Below are positions 24,978 through 33,417 of a stretch of 64,000 bases of DNA, one piece after another. A program made the translations under genes and the position numbers. The DNA comes from Bacillota bacterium (lineage in GTDB: Bacteria; Bacillota; JADQBR01): positions 62,001 through 126,000 of the forward strand of contig JADQBR010000036.1 in assembly GCA_016278515.1 (NCBI GenBank), read 5' to 3'. Below the pieces are notes generated by a model that saw nothing but the letters and a program-made list of their open reading frames with translations, did not search any database and was not told the origin of the DNA. Each line of letters opens with the position of its first letter. Within the stretch, counting starts at the first letter, position 1.

Positions 24978-25463
24978 CTAAACAGATTTATCTATAGTCG
25001 AAGTATTAGCCGCTGTTTTAACCATACCACTGTTTTGGTAAGTGGTCTCATTCTGCGGTATAAACGCCGATAACATCTTATTTACATAAACTAAAGATTG
25101 TTTTATCAGCATCCGGTTGGTTTCATTAAGTTCCTGTAATTCCAGATAATTAGTCTTTAAGGTATCTGCTATTTTAATTAAAGCCTCATTTTGAAAACTA
25201 GAGGATTTAATTAACTGTCTTAACGACACATTTTTGTCTAGGGATAGCTGTTCCGCCATATCCTCCTGCAAGGTTAGTCGTTCTCTTTCAGTCTCAACCA
25301 AACGCACCCCAACCTGTTCCTGCTCATGCACTACTTCGGTCAGGAGTTGAATGTCATTTTTCGTAAGTGCCTCTGATTCCTTTTCGCCTAGCAAAAGAAG
25401 CTGTTGGATAATATTATTTTGTTTGTTCAATAGGTCCTGAAGTCGAAGAAACATTTTATCCAT
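24978..25463 (-). CDS. flgN: FlgN-family flagellar export chaperone
   Basis: A 161-residue helical protein (LQDLLNKQNNIIQQLLLLGE, LTEVVHEQEQVGVRLVETER) of the FlgN family, the chaperone for FlgK and FlgL. It sits between flgM and flgK as expected and is directly adjacent to the flgM stop. The serine- and threonine-rich C-terminal 25 residues are likely disordered. Confidence 0.88.
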   Translation of the reverse strand: MDKMFLRLQDLLNKQNNIIQQLLLLGEKESEALTKNDIQLLTEVVHEQEQVGVRLVETERERLTLQEDMAEQLSLDKNVSLRQLIKSSSFQNEALIKIADTLKTNYLELQELNETNRMLIKQSLVYVNKMLSAFIPQNETTYQNSGMVKTAANTSTIDKSV

Positions 25464-25760
25464 CTAAAAATCACCTGTCCTTTTTGCTGCTACTTCCCGA
25501 AGCATGCTGTCTGCTAATTTATCTAAAGGAACTTTATAAGTTCCCTCTTCAACGCTTTTCTTTAGCTCCGAAACCTTCTCCTGGCGAACATCCGGTATTT
25601 TTCCAGCCTGTTCCACCAATTTCTGCATGTCCTTGGCTGTTTGAGAAATTTCCACCCTGTCCGTATCGGCTTGCTTCGCCTTGCTGGCTTTTGGGTTATT
25701 AACTTTTATCTGCTGGTATGCATTGGCCATTTTCGCCTGTAAATTTTTATCTATTTTCAT
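25464..25760 (-). CDS. flgM: FlgM, anti-sigma-28 factor
   Basis: A 98-residue FlgM protein that holds sigma-28 inactive until the hook is complete, when FlgM is exported. The C-terminal sigma-binding half shows TDRVEISQTAKDMQKLVEQA, IPDVRQEKVSELKKSVEEG and DKLADSML. It is the first gene after a perfect sigma-28 promoter, so FlgM is made under control of its own target, a feedback loop known in other bacteria. Confidence 0.93.
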   Translation of the reverse strand: MKIDKNLQAKMANAYQQIKVNNPKASKAKQADTDRVEISQTAKDMQKLVEQAGKIPDVRQEKVSELKKSVEEGTYKVPLDKLADSMLREVAAKRTGDF

Positions 25761-25817
25761 GATTTCACCCCCGGAAGGAAAAGTTCAGAATCTAACTCAT
25801 TTTTGCTCTTATTATAG

Positions 25818-25844
25818 TTATCGGCATTAGTTTAGTAAACTTTA
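25818..25844 (-). promoter_or_regulatory. Sigma-28 (SigD) promoter upstream of flgM
   Basis: On the minus strand TAAA (25841-25844; extended TAAAGTTT), a 15-base spacer and GCCGATAA (25818-25825) match the consensus exactly. It lies just after the cheB stop and about 58 bases upstream of the flgM ATG, so it drives flgM to fliS separately from cheWAB. Confidence 0.92.
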
Positions 25845-25847
25845 GGG

Positions 25848-26888
25848 TTATTTTTGAACTATGCGAGAAATTTCATCAGCAATTTTATCCAGGGGTACTA
25901 CACTATCCACAACGCCAGCCTCATAGGCAGAACGAGGCATGCCGTAAACTACACAGCTTTGTTTGTCCTGACCAATGACCAAGCCCTGCTTTTCTTTAAT
26001 TAGACTTAACCCATGGGTGCCGTCACTACCCATCCCGGTCATTATGACGCCCAGGGTGGAAGATCCGCAAACCTCGGCCGCCGACATCATAGCAACGTCT
26101 ACCGATGGTTTGAACAACGTCTTATAATCTACCTGTTCTTTTAACAAGATTGAAAGATGGTCCCTGCTTCGTGTTACCAGCAGTTGTTTTCCGGCTGGAG
26201 CGACGTAAGCCCATTGCGGCTTCAAACGATCGCCCGCCTCCGCTTCCTTAACAGACAACTCGCTGCTGTTATGAAGGCGTTGAGCCAAGGGACCGGTAAA
26301 TCCCACCGGCATATGCTGAATTACAATAACCGGGACCGGGAGATTCCCAGGAAGCTTTGGCAGCACCTGCTGCAGTGCTGACGGCCCGCCGGTAGATGTC
26401 CCGATGATTACTAAAGAAATAGGGCCCTGTTTGGAAAAGGCACTTTTATGGCGCTTAGGCGGTATGCTGGGTTCAACTTCCCTGCTTACCGAGGCAGTCG
26501 CCACTGTCTTAACTTTTTCTGTTAAGACGGGTGCCAATTCTTCCACACCGGACCCTACTGTAGGTTTGGTAACGAAATCCACTGCCCCCGCTTCTAATGC
26601 TCTAATAGTAGTATCTGCACCTTCCAAGGTCAGACTGCTGAGCATTATTACCGGAACAGGTCTGGTACTCATTATTCGTTTTACGGCAGCCAATCCGTCC
26701 AATACAGGCATCTCTACGTCCATGGTGACCACATCGGGTTTAAGCCGTTCGATCTTATGTAGTGCATCTTCACCATTGCGGGCAAACCCGATTACCTCGA
26801 TTTCCGCATCCTGATCCAATATATTGGTTATAATACGCCTCATTAAAGCCGAGTCGTCTACCACCAAGACTCTAATTGGCCTGCTCAT
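25848..26888 (-). CDS. cheB: CheB, protein-glutamate methylesterase
   Basis: A 346-residue response regulator that removes methyl groups from chemoreceptors. The receiver domain has the phospho-acceptor D57 in TMDVEMPVLDG, and the C-terminal methylesterase has the catalytic residues in IIGTSTGGPSAL, IQHMPVGFTGPLAQRL and MTGMGSDGTHG. I take the ATG at 26888 with a GGAG site 5 bases upstream. The start overlaps the end of cheA. No cheR, cheC, cheD or cheY lies in the window. Confidence 0.95.
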   Translation of the reverse strand: MSRPIRVLVVDDSALMRRIITNILDQDAEIEVIGFARNGEDALHKIERLKPDVVTMDVEMPVLDGLAAVKRIMSTRPVPVIMLSSLTLEGADTTIRALEAGAVDFVTKPTVGSGVEELAPVLTEKVKTVATASVSREVEPSIPPKRHKSAFSKQGPISLVIIGTSTGGPSALQQVLPKLPGNLPVPVIVIQHMPVGFTGPLAQRLHNSSELSVKEAEAGDRLKPQWAYVAPAGKQLLVTRSRDHLSILLKEQVDYKTLFKPSVDVAMMSAAEVCGSSTLGVIMTGMGSDGTHGLSLIKEKQGLVIGQDKQSCVVYGMPRSAYEAGVVDSVVPLDKIADEISRIVQK

Positions 26889-29016
26889 AACCACTCCTCA
26901 CTTCCGTTTTCGCGACTAAACCTCTTACATCCAGTATCAAAGCCACACGGCCATCACCCATGATTGTCGCACCGGCTAAACCAGATATCTGACCCAAGTA
27001 ATCGCCTAAGGGCTTTATTACTATTTCCTGTTCACCCATAAGAGAATCTACAACGAATCCTACACGTTTGTCAGAAATCCCGGCCACTACTACAGGCAGT
27101 TTAGTCCGCTTGTCCTCATCCGACTGCCAACCCAAAACCTTGCTTAAGCTAAAGAGTGGCAGCACATTACCGCGAACCACGGTAACTTCATGACTATGCA
27201 TAGTTTTAATTCTATCAATTTCCACATGTAATATTTCCACCACGTTAACCAACGGAATGGCTAACACATTCTCCCGAACCTTAACCAACAAGGACCTGTT
27301 AATTGCAAGGGTTAACGGCAGTTTAATGGTAAAAGTAGTTCCTCTATCCACCTTACTGTCAATATCAATGATACCGTTAATTTTTTCTATATGAGTCCGC
27401 ACAATATCCATACCTACACCGCGCCCGGACACATCACTTATTTTTTTAGCCATGGAAAAACCGGGGTAAAAAATTAAGTTGATTGCTTCTTTTTGAGACA
27501 TGCGAGATGCAGCATCTTGGGATATCAGTCCCTTTTTCACAGCCTTTTCACGCAGCTTAGCTGTATTTATTCCCCGTCCATCATCACTGACCGTAATGAC
27601 AATCTGATTCTCTTCATGAAATGCATTAAGTTTAACCAAACCTTTGGCCGGTTTGCCTTTTTCCAAACGTTCCTCAGCAGAAGTTTCAATTCCATGATCC
27701 AGTGAGTTTCTTAGCAAGTGAATTAAAGGATCACCGATCTCCTCAATAACAGTACGATCAAGTTCTGTCTCTTCACCCTCTACAACAAATTCTATATCTT
27801 TACCGGCTTTTTTAGCTAAATCACGAACCATGCGCGGGAAACGTTTGAAAACCTGTTCAATTGGCAGCATGCGAGCCTTCATAATTTCTTCCTGCAATTC
27901 ACTGGTAACGCGGCCAACATGGACAGTAATTTCCTCCATATCTTCTACCAAATCGTCCGTCCCCAGTTTACCACGCACGGAATCACCTACATCCGTTAAG
28001 CGGGTACGGTCAATAACTAATTCACCTACTAAATTCATGAGATTTTCTAATCGCTCCACATCAACGCGCACAGTTTGACTGATTTGTTTTTTCGGGACCT
28101 TCGCGCCCGACTGCGGCATAGAATCTGGCTTGTCTGCATCTTTCTTTACTGGGTTTTGATAATCTTCTACAGACTGCACAGGACCTTTTATGCCAGCTGG
28201 TTTTTCTCCATCTAGGAATACCTGGCTTACCTTAACATCAGCTATTTCGGAAATAGACTTAACAATGTTCAAAATTTTATCAGTATCTTCTTCCGTCACT
28301 AGATATATTTCAAAGGATCTGTCAAATTTTTCATCTTCAATTTCTTCGGTGGTGGGAACAGTTTTAATAATTTCCCCGTAGTCTTCCAAGTTGTTAAATA
28401 CCAGGTATGCACGCACAGATTTCATTTGACAGTCCAGGTTAAGTTCCACAATAATACGGTAAACGTAATAGCCTTTAATGTCTGCAGATTGAATAAGGTT
28501 TTTCTCTACTTCGGTAAGATCCATTTCAGCAGCCTTAATTGCCGACTCTACATTTTCTTCCGATGGTGCCACTTCTTCCGGCTCTTCGGATTTCTCTTCA
28601 TCAATTTCCGCAGCCTGATCCTCTGATTGTTCCGTAGAGGCCTTCAGTTTACCTGCTAATTTGCTAATTTCAATTGCTAGGTCATTGCCGTTAGCAGTGA
28701 TTTCCTGTTTCATTTCCTCTAGAGTATCTAGGCATTCCAGCAGTATATCAACCAACCCTTGGCTGATAGAAACCTCTCCCTGCCGCAGTTTATCTAAAAC
28801 GTTTTCCATATCATGAGTCAGCTCTGCCATATTAGTGAAGCCCATAGAGGCAGAAGCACCTTTTAGCGTGTGAGCCGCACGAAATATTCTATTCAACAGG
28901 TCCGGATCTTCTCCGCTTTGTTCCAGTTTAATAAAACCATCATCCATTATCTCCAGTTGTTCCTCTGCTTCATCCATAAAAACATTAAGGTACTGGGACA
29001 TATCAAAAGAGCTCAT
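26872..29016 (-). CDS. cheA: CheA, chemotaxis histidine kinase
   Basis: A 714-residue CheA. The Hpt domain at residues 1-110 has the phospho-accepting H49 in RAAHTLKGASASMGF. A P2-like regulatory region spans roughly 170-270. The dimerisation, ATPase (LIHLLRNSLDHGIE, SDDGRGINTAKL, VSGRGVGMDIVRTHIEKING) and CheW-like domains follow. It overlaps cheB by 17 bases and follows cheW. It would phosphorylate CheB and a CheY encoded elsewhere, with input from receptors such as the hemerythrin chemoreceptor at 2.5-4.2 kb. Confidence 0.96.
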   Translation of the reverse strand: MSSFDMSQYLNVFMDEAEEQLEIMDDGFIKLEQSGEDPDLLNRIFRAAHTLKGASASMGFTNMAELTHDMENVLDKLRQGEVSISQGLVDILLECLDTLEEMKQEITANGNDLAIEISKLAGKLKASTEQSEDQAAEIDEEKSEEPEEVAPSEENVESAIKAAEMDLTEVEKNLIQSADIKGYYVYRIIVELNLDCQMKSVRAYLVFNNLEDYGEIIKTVPTTEEIEDEKFDRSFEIYLVTEEDTDKILNIVKSISEIADVKVSQVFLDGEKPAGIKGPVQSVEDYQNPVKKDADKPDSMPQSGAKVPKKQISQTVRVDVERLENLMNLVGELVIDRTRLTDVGDSVRGKLGTDDLVEDMEEITVHVGRVTSELQEEIMKARMLPIEQVFKRFPRMVRDLAKKAGKDIEFVVEGEETELDRTVIEEIGDPLIHLLRNSLDHGIETSAEERLEKGKPAKGLVKLNAFHEENQIVITVSDDGRGINTAKLREKAVKKGLISQDAASRMSQKEAINLIFYPGFSMAKKISDVSGRGVGMDIVRTHIEKINGIIDIDSKVDRGTTFTIKLPLTLAINRSLLVKVRENVLAIPLVNVVEILHVEIDRIKTMHSHEVTVVRGNVLPLFSLSKVLGWQSDEDKRTKLPVVVAGISDKRVGFVVDSLMGEQEIVIKPLGDYLGQISGLAGATIMGDGRVALILDVRGLVAKTEVRSGYEQAN

Positions 29017-29066
29017 CTAATATCCCTCCCGCTTTTAACTCCGGAACTTAAATATAGCACTATAGT

Positions 29067-29567
29067 TTACTCCTGTGTTGCAGCTACTTCTTGAAAGCTC
29101 TCCTGCTGCAGTTGCTTTTTCTCTTCTTTTTCCAGCACTTTACTTAATTCCAATAGAATAATCAACTGATCGTCCATCTTGCCTACACCACGCAAATAGG
29201 CTGCATCCACACCGGAGATAACTGCCGGCGGCGGCTCAATGTTGTTAGCAGGCAAACGCAGCACTTCTGATACGGAATCAACTATCATACCAACTGTTAC
29301 CCCGCCTACCTCCACTACAATTATCCGGGAAGATTGAGTTTGTTCAGCCACTCCTAATCCGAACCTTTTCCTTAAATCGATGACTGGAATTATCCGTCCC
29401 CGCAGGTTAATGACACCTTCTACAAATTCCGGTGTCCTGGGAATATCAGTAATATCCTGCATACGAATGATTTCATGCACGGTTGCAATTTCTACACCAT
29501 AAGTTTCTCCTGCCAGTTCAAAGACCACCAATTGTTCTTCAGAAACAGTTTGCTTTTCCGCTTGCAT
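29067..29567 (-). CDS. cheW: CheW, chemotaxis coupling protein
   Basis: A 166-residue adaptor linking chemoreceptors to CheA. The CheW fold is shown by QLVVFELAGETYGVEIATVHEI, VEGVINLRGRIIPVIDLRKRFG and GVTVGMIVDSVSEVLRL. A C-terminal glutamine- and glutamate-rich tail extends beyond the usual length. I take the ATG at 29567 with an AAAGGGG ribosome-binding site; the upstream frame to 29624 is unlikely. Confidence 0.95.
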   Translation of the reverse strand: MQAEKQTVSEEQLVVFELAGETYGVEIATVHEIIRMQDITDIPRTPEFVEGVINLRGRIIPVIDLRKRFGLGVAEQTQSSRIIVVEVGGVTVGMIVDSVSEVLRLPANNIEPPPAVISGVDAAYLRGVGKMDDQLIILLELSKVLEKEEKKQLQQESFQEVAATQE

Positions 29568-29736
29568 ATTTTTAACCCCTTTCAAAAGTTGTTGAGAGGA
29601 TGTCCAAAAGACGTCGGTTCTCACTTTCAGCTACTTGGAACATTATTGAATAGGTAATTTCGCCAATTTAAACGTTATTTCAATAAGTTTCAACATAAAT
29701 CCTCTTTTTACCAACCTTTTTTAATGGAGTTTTCAG

Positions 29737-29764
29737 CAAAAAATAGAGCCCTAAAAAAGGCTCT
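29737..29764 (-). terminator. Intrinsic terminator between dacF and cheW (second)
   Basis: AGAGCC (29745-29750) pairs with GGCTCT (29759-29764), and the minus strand continues ATTTTTT. It lies about 80 bases beyond the first dacF terminator and so insulates cheW from dacF. Confidence 0.8.
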
Positions 29765-29824
29765 TCATAGGTGTTCGAAAAGAACTATTGGATTTTTATT
29801 TGACTAAGCCCGTAGTTCGATAAA

Positions 29825-29850
29825 TCAAAAAAGAAACCCGAAGGTCTCTT
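29825..29850 (-). terminator. Intrinsic terminator after dacF
   Basis: AAGAGACC and GGTTTCTT form a stem with a TTCG loop on the minus strand, followed by TTTTGATTT. It begins 14 bases after the dacF stop. Confidence 0.85.
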
Positions 29851-29863
29851 TAATGTGCTTTAT

Positions 29864-31099
29864 CTAACGGCCAAAGCTCCTGCTGCGTCTGCTGTAATTA
29901 TTGTAAAAACTTTTTCTCTTCTTTCTTTTTTGGAAAAACCTAACTAATATCCTTAAGATAAAAAGACCTGCCATAACCCATGTAAACCGCACCCACCAAT
30001 CCAGCCAGGTAGTAGGTTCAGAAACAGCTTTATCAGCCTTTACCGCCACTCTGCCAATTTCCTCTTCACCTAGTATAAATGCCACATAACCCAAATTCTC
30101 ATTTTTTTCTATCGGAACGGCTGTCTTTTCCAGCACTAATTTCCGCTGGGGTAAATCAGCATTTCCACCACCGATCAGATAAGAAAAATCGGCTTGTGTT
30201 ACCAACTTAACTACTTCTGAATGTTCAGCACTTCCAATAGATAGATCGGCAATTTGTTCACCTTCGGCAACCAATGATACATTGCTAAAATTATCAAAAC
30301 CATAATCCAATAACTTTTCAGCATCTTCCCAAAGTGCCTGTTTAGTCGGGCTGCCAAAAATAACTGCAATATAATTTTCTCCGTCTCGCTTCGCAGATGC
30401 AGCCAAGTTCCAATCGGAAACAGAAGTATAGCCGTTCTTGATGCCGGTGGCTCCCGGATAAATGCTTAACAGTGAATTAAAGTTAGTGAGGTTGCCATTC
30501 CAGTCTATACCGCGCCATGGTCTGCTCTTGGTAGCCGCAATCTCTCTAAATTTAGCATTTTTCATAGCTTCTCGGGCAATCATGGCCATATCATAGGCGG
30601 TACTATAATGATCATCAGCGGTTAAACCGTTGGGGGTGCTAAAGTGGGTATCTTTAAGCCCCGATGTTTTAACTCGTTCATTCATAAGTTTTGCAAACCC
30701 TTCTGTCGAACCGCCAATATGTTCAGCAACTGCCACTGCTGCATCATTTGCCGAATGCAGCATCATTACGTAAAGCAGGTTTTCTAAAGTTTGTTTTTCT
30801 CCTTTTCTTAACCATATTACGGTTCCTTCAACATCAACAGCATTTTCGGATACTGTAACTATGTCGTTTAAATTACCCTTTTCAAGCGCTAAAAGAACAC
30901 TTAAAGCTTTAGTTGTACTAGCCGGTGCCCACTGTTTATGAGCATCCTTCTCGTATAAGACCCTGCCGCTCTGAACATCTATTAACACAGCAGTCTGCCC
31001 TTTGATACCGGGTTCCGATGCCGCCCATACACTACTGGTATGTATCAAAAGAATGGCGATAGCCAATAAGATGATAGTAATTTTTCTGATTATGATCAT
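29864..31099 (-). CDS. dacF: D-alanyl-D-alanine carboxypeptidase (DacF-like, PBP5 family)
   Basis: A 411-residue serine DD-peptidase that trims peptidoglycan stem peptides outside the membrane. It has an N-terminal signal peptide (residues 1-27), the active-site motif STTK at 61-64, and SAN near residue 117. The third motif reads KNG (GATGIKNGYTSVS) rather than the usual KTG. A C-terminal PBP5-like beta domain is followed by a membrane anchor (WVMAGLFILRILVRFF) and a basic tail. In Bacillus, DacF is sporulation associated; here the promoter at 31131-31139 looks like a sigma-A extended -10. Two terminators follow. Confidence 0.92.
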   Translation of the reverse strand: MIIIRKITIILLAIAILLIHTSSVWAASEPGIKGQTAVLIDVQSGRVLYEKDAHKQWAPASTTKALSVLLALEKGNLNDIVTVSENAVDVEGTVIWLRKGEKQTLENLLYVMMLHSANDAAVAVAEHIGGSTEGFAKLMNERVKTSGLKDTHFSTPNGLTADDHYSTAYDMAMIAREAMKNAKFREIAATKSRPWRGIDWNGNLTNFNSLLSIYPGATGIKNGYTSVSDWNLAASAKRDGENYIAVIFGSPTKQALWEDAEKLLDYGFDNFSNVSLVAEGEQIADLSIGSAEHSEVVKLVTQADFSYLIGGGNADLPQRKLVLEKTAVPIEKNENLGYVAFILGEEEIGRVAVKADKAVSEPTTWLDWWVRFTWVMAGLFILRILVRFFQKRKKRKSFYNNYSRRSRSFGR

Positions 31100-31130
31100 A
31101 ACCGCCCCCTCAAGACAAAACTCACACTAA

Positions 31131-31139
31131 ATTATATCA
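31131..31139 (-). promoter_or_regulatory. Extended -10 promoter for dacF
   Basis: TGATATAAT on the minus strand, 32 bases upstream of the dacF start, matches TGnTATAAT. No good -35 was found. A small palindrome GGCATGTGATGCC (31151-31163) lies just upstream and could be an operator. Confidence 0.55.
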
Positions 31140-31205
31140 TATTAAGGCTAGGCATCACATGCCATTTATCGACAATTTTGTTGACTATGCATGTATATAT
31201 GTAAA

Positions 31206-32723
31206 TTATTTATCAGGGCTGGTGGCCCATGCCTGGAGCCAATTGCCAGTAATATTTTCTTCTACAACTGCATCCACTCTGATACCTAGTTCCACTGCTG
31301 CACTTGCTGCTGTTGTTCCCAAACAGGTGACAACTACATCATTAAAGAGATTTGACAGTTCCTCTTGGGTAAAACCATGGACAAAATGTCTTACAGACAT
31401 GGCATCAGCCAACACCATGCCATATATTTTGTTTTGCTGCAGCCGCTCCCTTAGTTGGCCGCAATTATTGGGATTGGTTACGGTTTGATAGACTGTCAAT
31501 ACCTCAACTTGAACACCTGCTATCTTTAAATCGGCTATTAAAGGATTATGGGCTGAACTATTCCCAGGAATGACAACCCGTTTCCCTACTAATCCATGCT
31601 CATGCATCCCGTTCACCAAGTCAGCTGATGCCTGCTTACTAAATACTAAATCCGCCTGAACACCATACCCTTTTAATATTTCTGCTATGGTTCCGTCTAC
31701 TGCGGCAATCTTTAACCCAGCCAAACTTCTTACGTCCTTTCCCATGTCCATCAGTCCTTGACAGAAATATCTCACTTCATAATGACCGGTAAACAGCAGC
31801 CACTCCCCATCCACTATTCGCTCTAAGACCCTTTCCATGTGTGATAAAGGCGCAGCAGCAGTTTCAAATGTTGAATGAATCACCGGCTCCCCGCCAAGTT
31901 CTTCTATTATATCTGCAAGATCATCACCATATTCCCTCTGCTGTACTAATAGAATTCGTCTGCCAAACAAAGGTTTCTGTTCCACCCATTTAAGACGCTG
32001 CCGAAGATCGACGGTTTCACCGACAACTACTACCGAAGGGTGTTTAATTTGTTCTTGGACCACTATTTCAGCAATTGTTCTTACTGTGCCCTGGACTGTC
32101 TTTTGTTCAGGCGTCGTTCCCCACTGGACAACTGCCACCGGTGTTTCCGGATTCATTCCTTCTGCCACTAACCGAGCAGTTATTTTAGGCAAATTCCTTA
32201 ACCCCATCATAAAAACTAAGGTACGCATTTCCGGCAGCTGAGCCCACGGGATTTTGGAACACTCTTTTAAAGGGTCTTCATTGCCGGTAACAATGGTCAG
32301 AGATGAGTTCTTTTTTCTATGTGTTAAGGGAATACCGGCATAAGCAGGTACAGCAATGGAAGCAGTGACGCCCGGTACAATTTCAAAAGATATTCCGGCA
32401 GCAAAAAGGGCCTCTGCTTCTTCCCCGCCTCGGCCAAAGATAAAAGGGTCTCCACCCTTTAGGCGAGTAACTACCAAACCCTTATTGGCATGTTCCACCA
32501 ATGTTTGGTTAATCTCCTCCTGGTTTAACACATGCTTTCCAGGTGCCTTACCCGCATAAATCATCTTACACTCGGCACCGGCATGACTAAGCAGACGTCT
32601 GCTTACCAAGCGGTCATAAACAATAACATCCGCCTTTTGGATAGACTTCAATCCTTTAATCGTAATTAATCCTGCGTCCCCCGGGCCAGCCCCTACTAAG
32701 TATACTTTCCCTCTCCCAGACAA
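31206..32723 (-). CDS. cobA-hemD: Fused uroporphyrinogen-III C-methyltransferase / uroporphyrinogen-III synthase (CobA-HemD)
   Basis: A 505-residue bifunctional enzyme. Residues 1-245 are a SAM-dependent uroporphyrinogen-III methyltransferase (VYLVGAGPGDAGLITIKGL, GGDPFIFGRGGEEAE) making precorrin-2. Residues 255-500 are a HemD-type uroporphyrinogen-III synthase (GRRILLVQQREYGDDLADII). The product feeds both B12 and siroheme, so this gene also serves the Dsr enzymes. The start is a TTG at 32723; no better start lies before the conserved N-terminus. It closes the B12 gene run, separated from cobO by a repeat element. Confidence 0.93.
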   Translation of the reverse strand: MSGRGKVYLVGAGPGDAGLITIKGLKSIQKADVIVYDRLVSRRLLSHAGAECKMIYAGKAPGKHVLNQEEINQTLVEHANKGLVVTRLKGGDPFIFGRGGEEAEALFAAGISFEIVPGVTASIAVPAYAGIPLTHRKKNSSLTIVTGNEDPLKECSKIPWAQLPEMRTLVFMMGLRNLPKITARLVAEGMNPETPVAVVQWGTTPEQKTVQGTVRTIAEIVVQEQIKHPSVVVVGETVDLRQRLKWVEQKPLFGRRILLVQQREYGDDLADIIEELGGEPVIHSTFETAAAPLSHMERVLERIVDGEWLLFTGHYEVRYFCQGLMDMGKDVRSLAGLKIAAVDGTIAEILKGYGVQADLVFSKQASADLVNGMHEHGLVGKRVVIPGNSSAHNPLIADLKIAGVQVEVLTVYQTVTNPNNCGQLRERLQQNKIYGMVLADAMSVRHFVHGFTQEELSNLFNDVVVTCLGTTAASAAVELGIRVDAVVEENITGNWLQAWATSPDK

Positions 32724-32769
32724 AATCCTACCCCCCCATTTCTTCCCCTTTATTTATTACTATAGATGT

Positions 32770-32836
32770 CAGTTGGTCAGTTGGTCAGTTGGTCAGTATT
32801 TCCTTTCCAACTTTCCAACTTTCTGCTTTCCAACTT
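32770..32836. repeat. Intergenic GTTGGTCAG/CCAACTTT repeat element (copy 2)
   Basis: Three perfect tandem copies of CAGTTGGT-type 8-mers (32770-32796) are followed by TTTCCAACTTTCCAACTTT, which can pair with them. This is the clearest copy of the element also seen at 22561 and 42197. Confidence 0.75.
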
Positions 32837-32838
32837 CT

Positions 32839-33414
32839 TCAGTATTCGATGCCTCTACGGCTGTCAGTACCTTCTTCAAATGGATGCTTTACAGCAGAAA
32901 CCTCCGTGACATAGTGACACCTTTCGATAATGCTGTTGGGCATAGATCTTCCCGTTAGAATTATTTCTACCCCATTAGGTCTGCTATCCAAAAGACTAAT
33001 TAACGCTGTTTCAGCAATTAAGTTTCGGTTCAAGGAATTTCCTATTTCATCCAGAACAATAATCTTATATTTCTGCGACTGAGTAAGTTCTCCTGCTAGT
33101 TCCATGGCTAAAACCGCATACTTATTGTCAGGGTTACGATTTTCTCGAAAACAAGTGCCGCATTTTTGACATTTCATAAATCCTTCTTTAATCATGGCAC
33201 TATGGGGGCAGGTCCAGCCAAACTTATATAAGTCCACTTGATCCATAAAGCGGCTCAAAGAATATATCTCCCCCGAATACATATTCCCTTTCATAAACTG
33301 TATAATAGCAGCGTTAGCACCATGACCGACGGCCCTGATGACGGCTCCTAAAGCTGCAGTTGTCTTTCCCTTGCCTTTACCCACATAAGCTTGAATCAAT
33401 CCGTATTCCGCCAC
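32839..33414 (-). CDS. cobO: CobO/BtuR, cob(I)yrinate a,c-diamide adenosyltransferase
   Basis: A 191-residue ATP-dependent corrinoid adenosyltransferase. The phosphate-binding loop GKGKGKTTAALGAVIRAVGH is at the N-terminus. The conserved ending GVEIILTGRSMP and VTEVSAVKHPFEEG are present. An internal segment (TCPHSAMIKEGFMKCQKCGTC) adds four cysteines in a zinc- or iron-sulfur-like arrangement that is absent from the classical enzymobacterial enzyme. It follows cobB by three bases. Confidence 0.93.
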   Translation of the reverse strand: MAEYGLIQAYVGKGKGKTTAALGAVIRAVGHGANAAIIQFMKGNMYSGEIYSLSRFMDQVDLYKFGWTCPHSAMIKEGFMKCQKCGTCFRENRNPDNKYAVLAMELAGELTQSQKYKIIVLDEIGNSLNRNLIAETALISLLDSRPNGVEIILTGRSMPNSIIERCHYVTEVSAVKHPFEEGTDSRRGIEY

Positions 33415-33417
33415 CAG

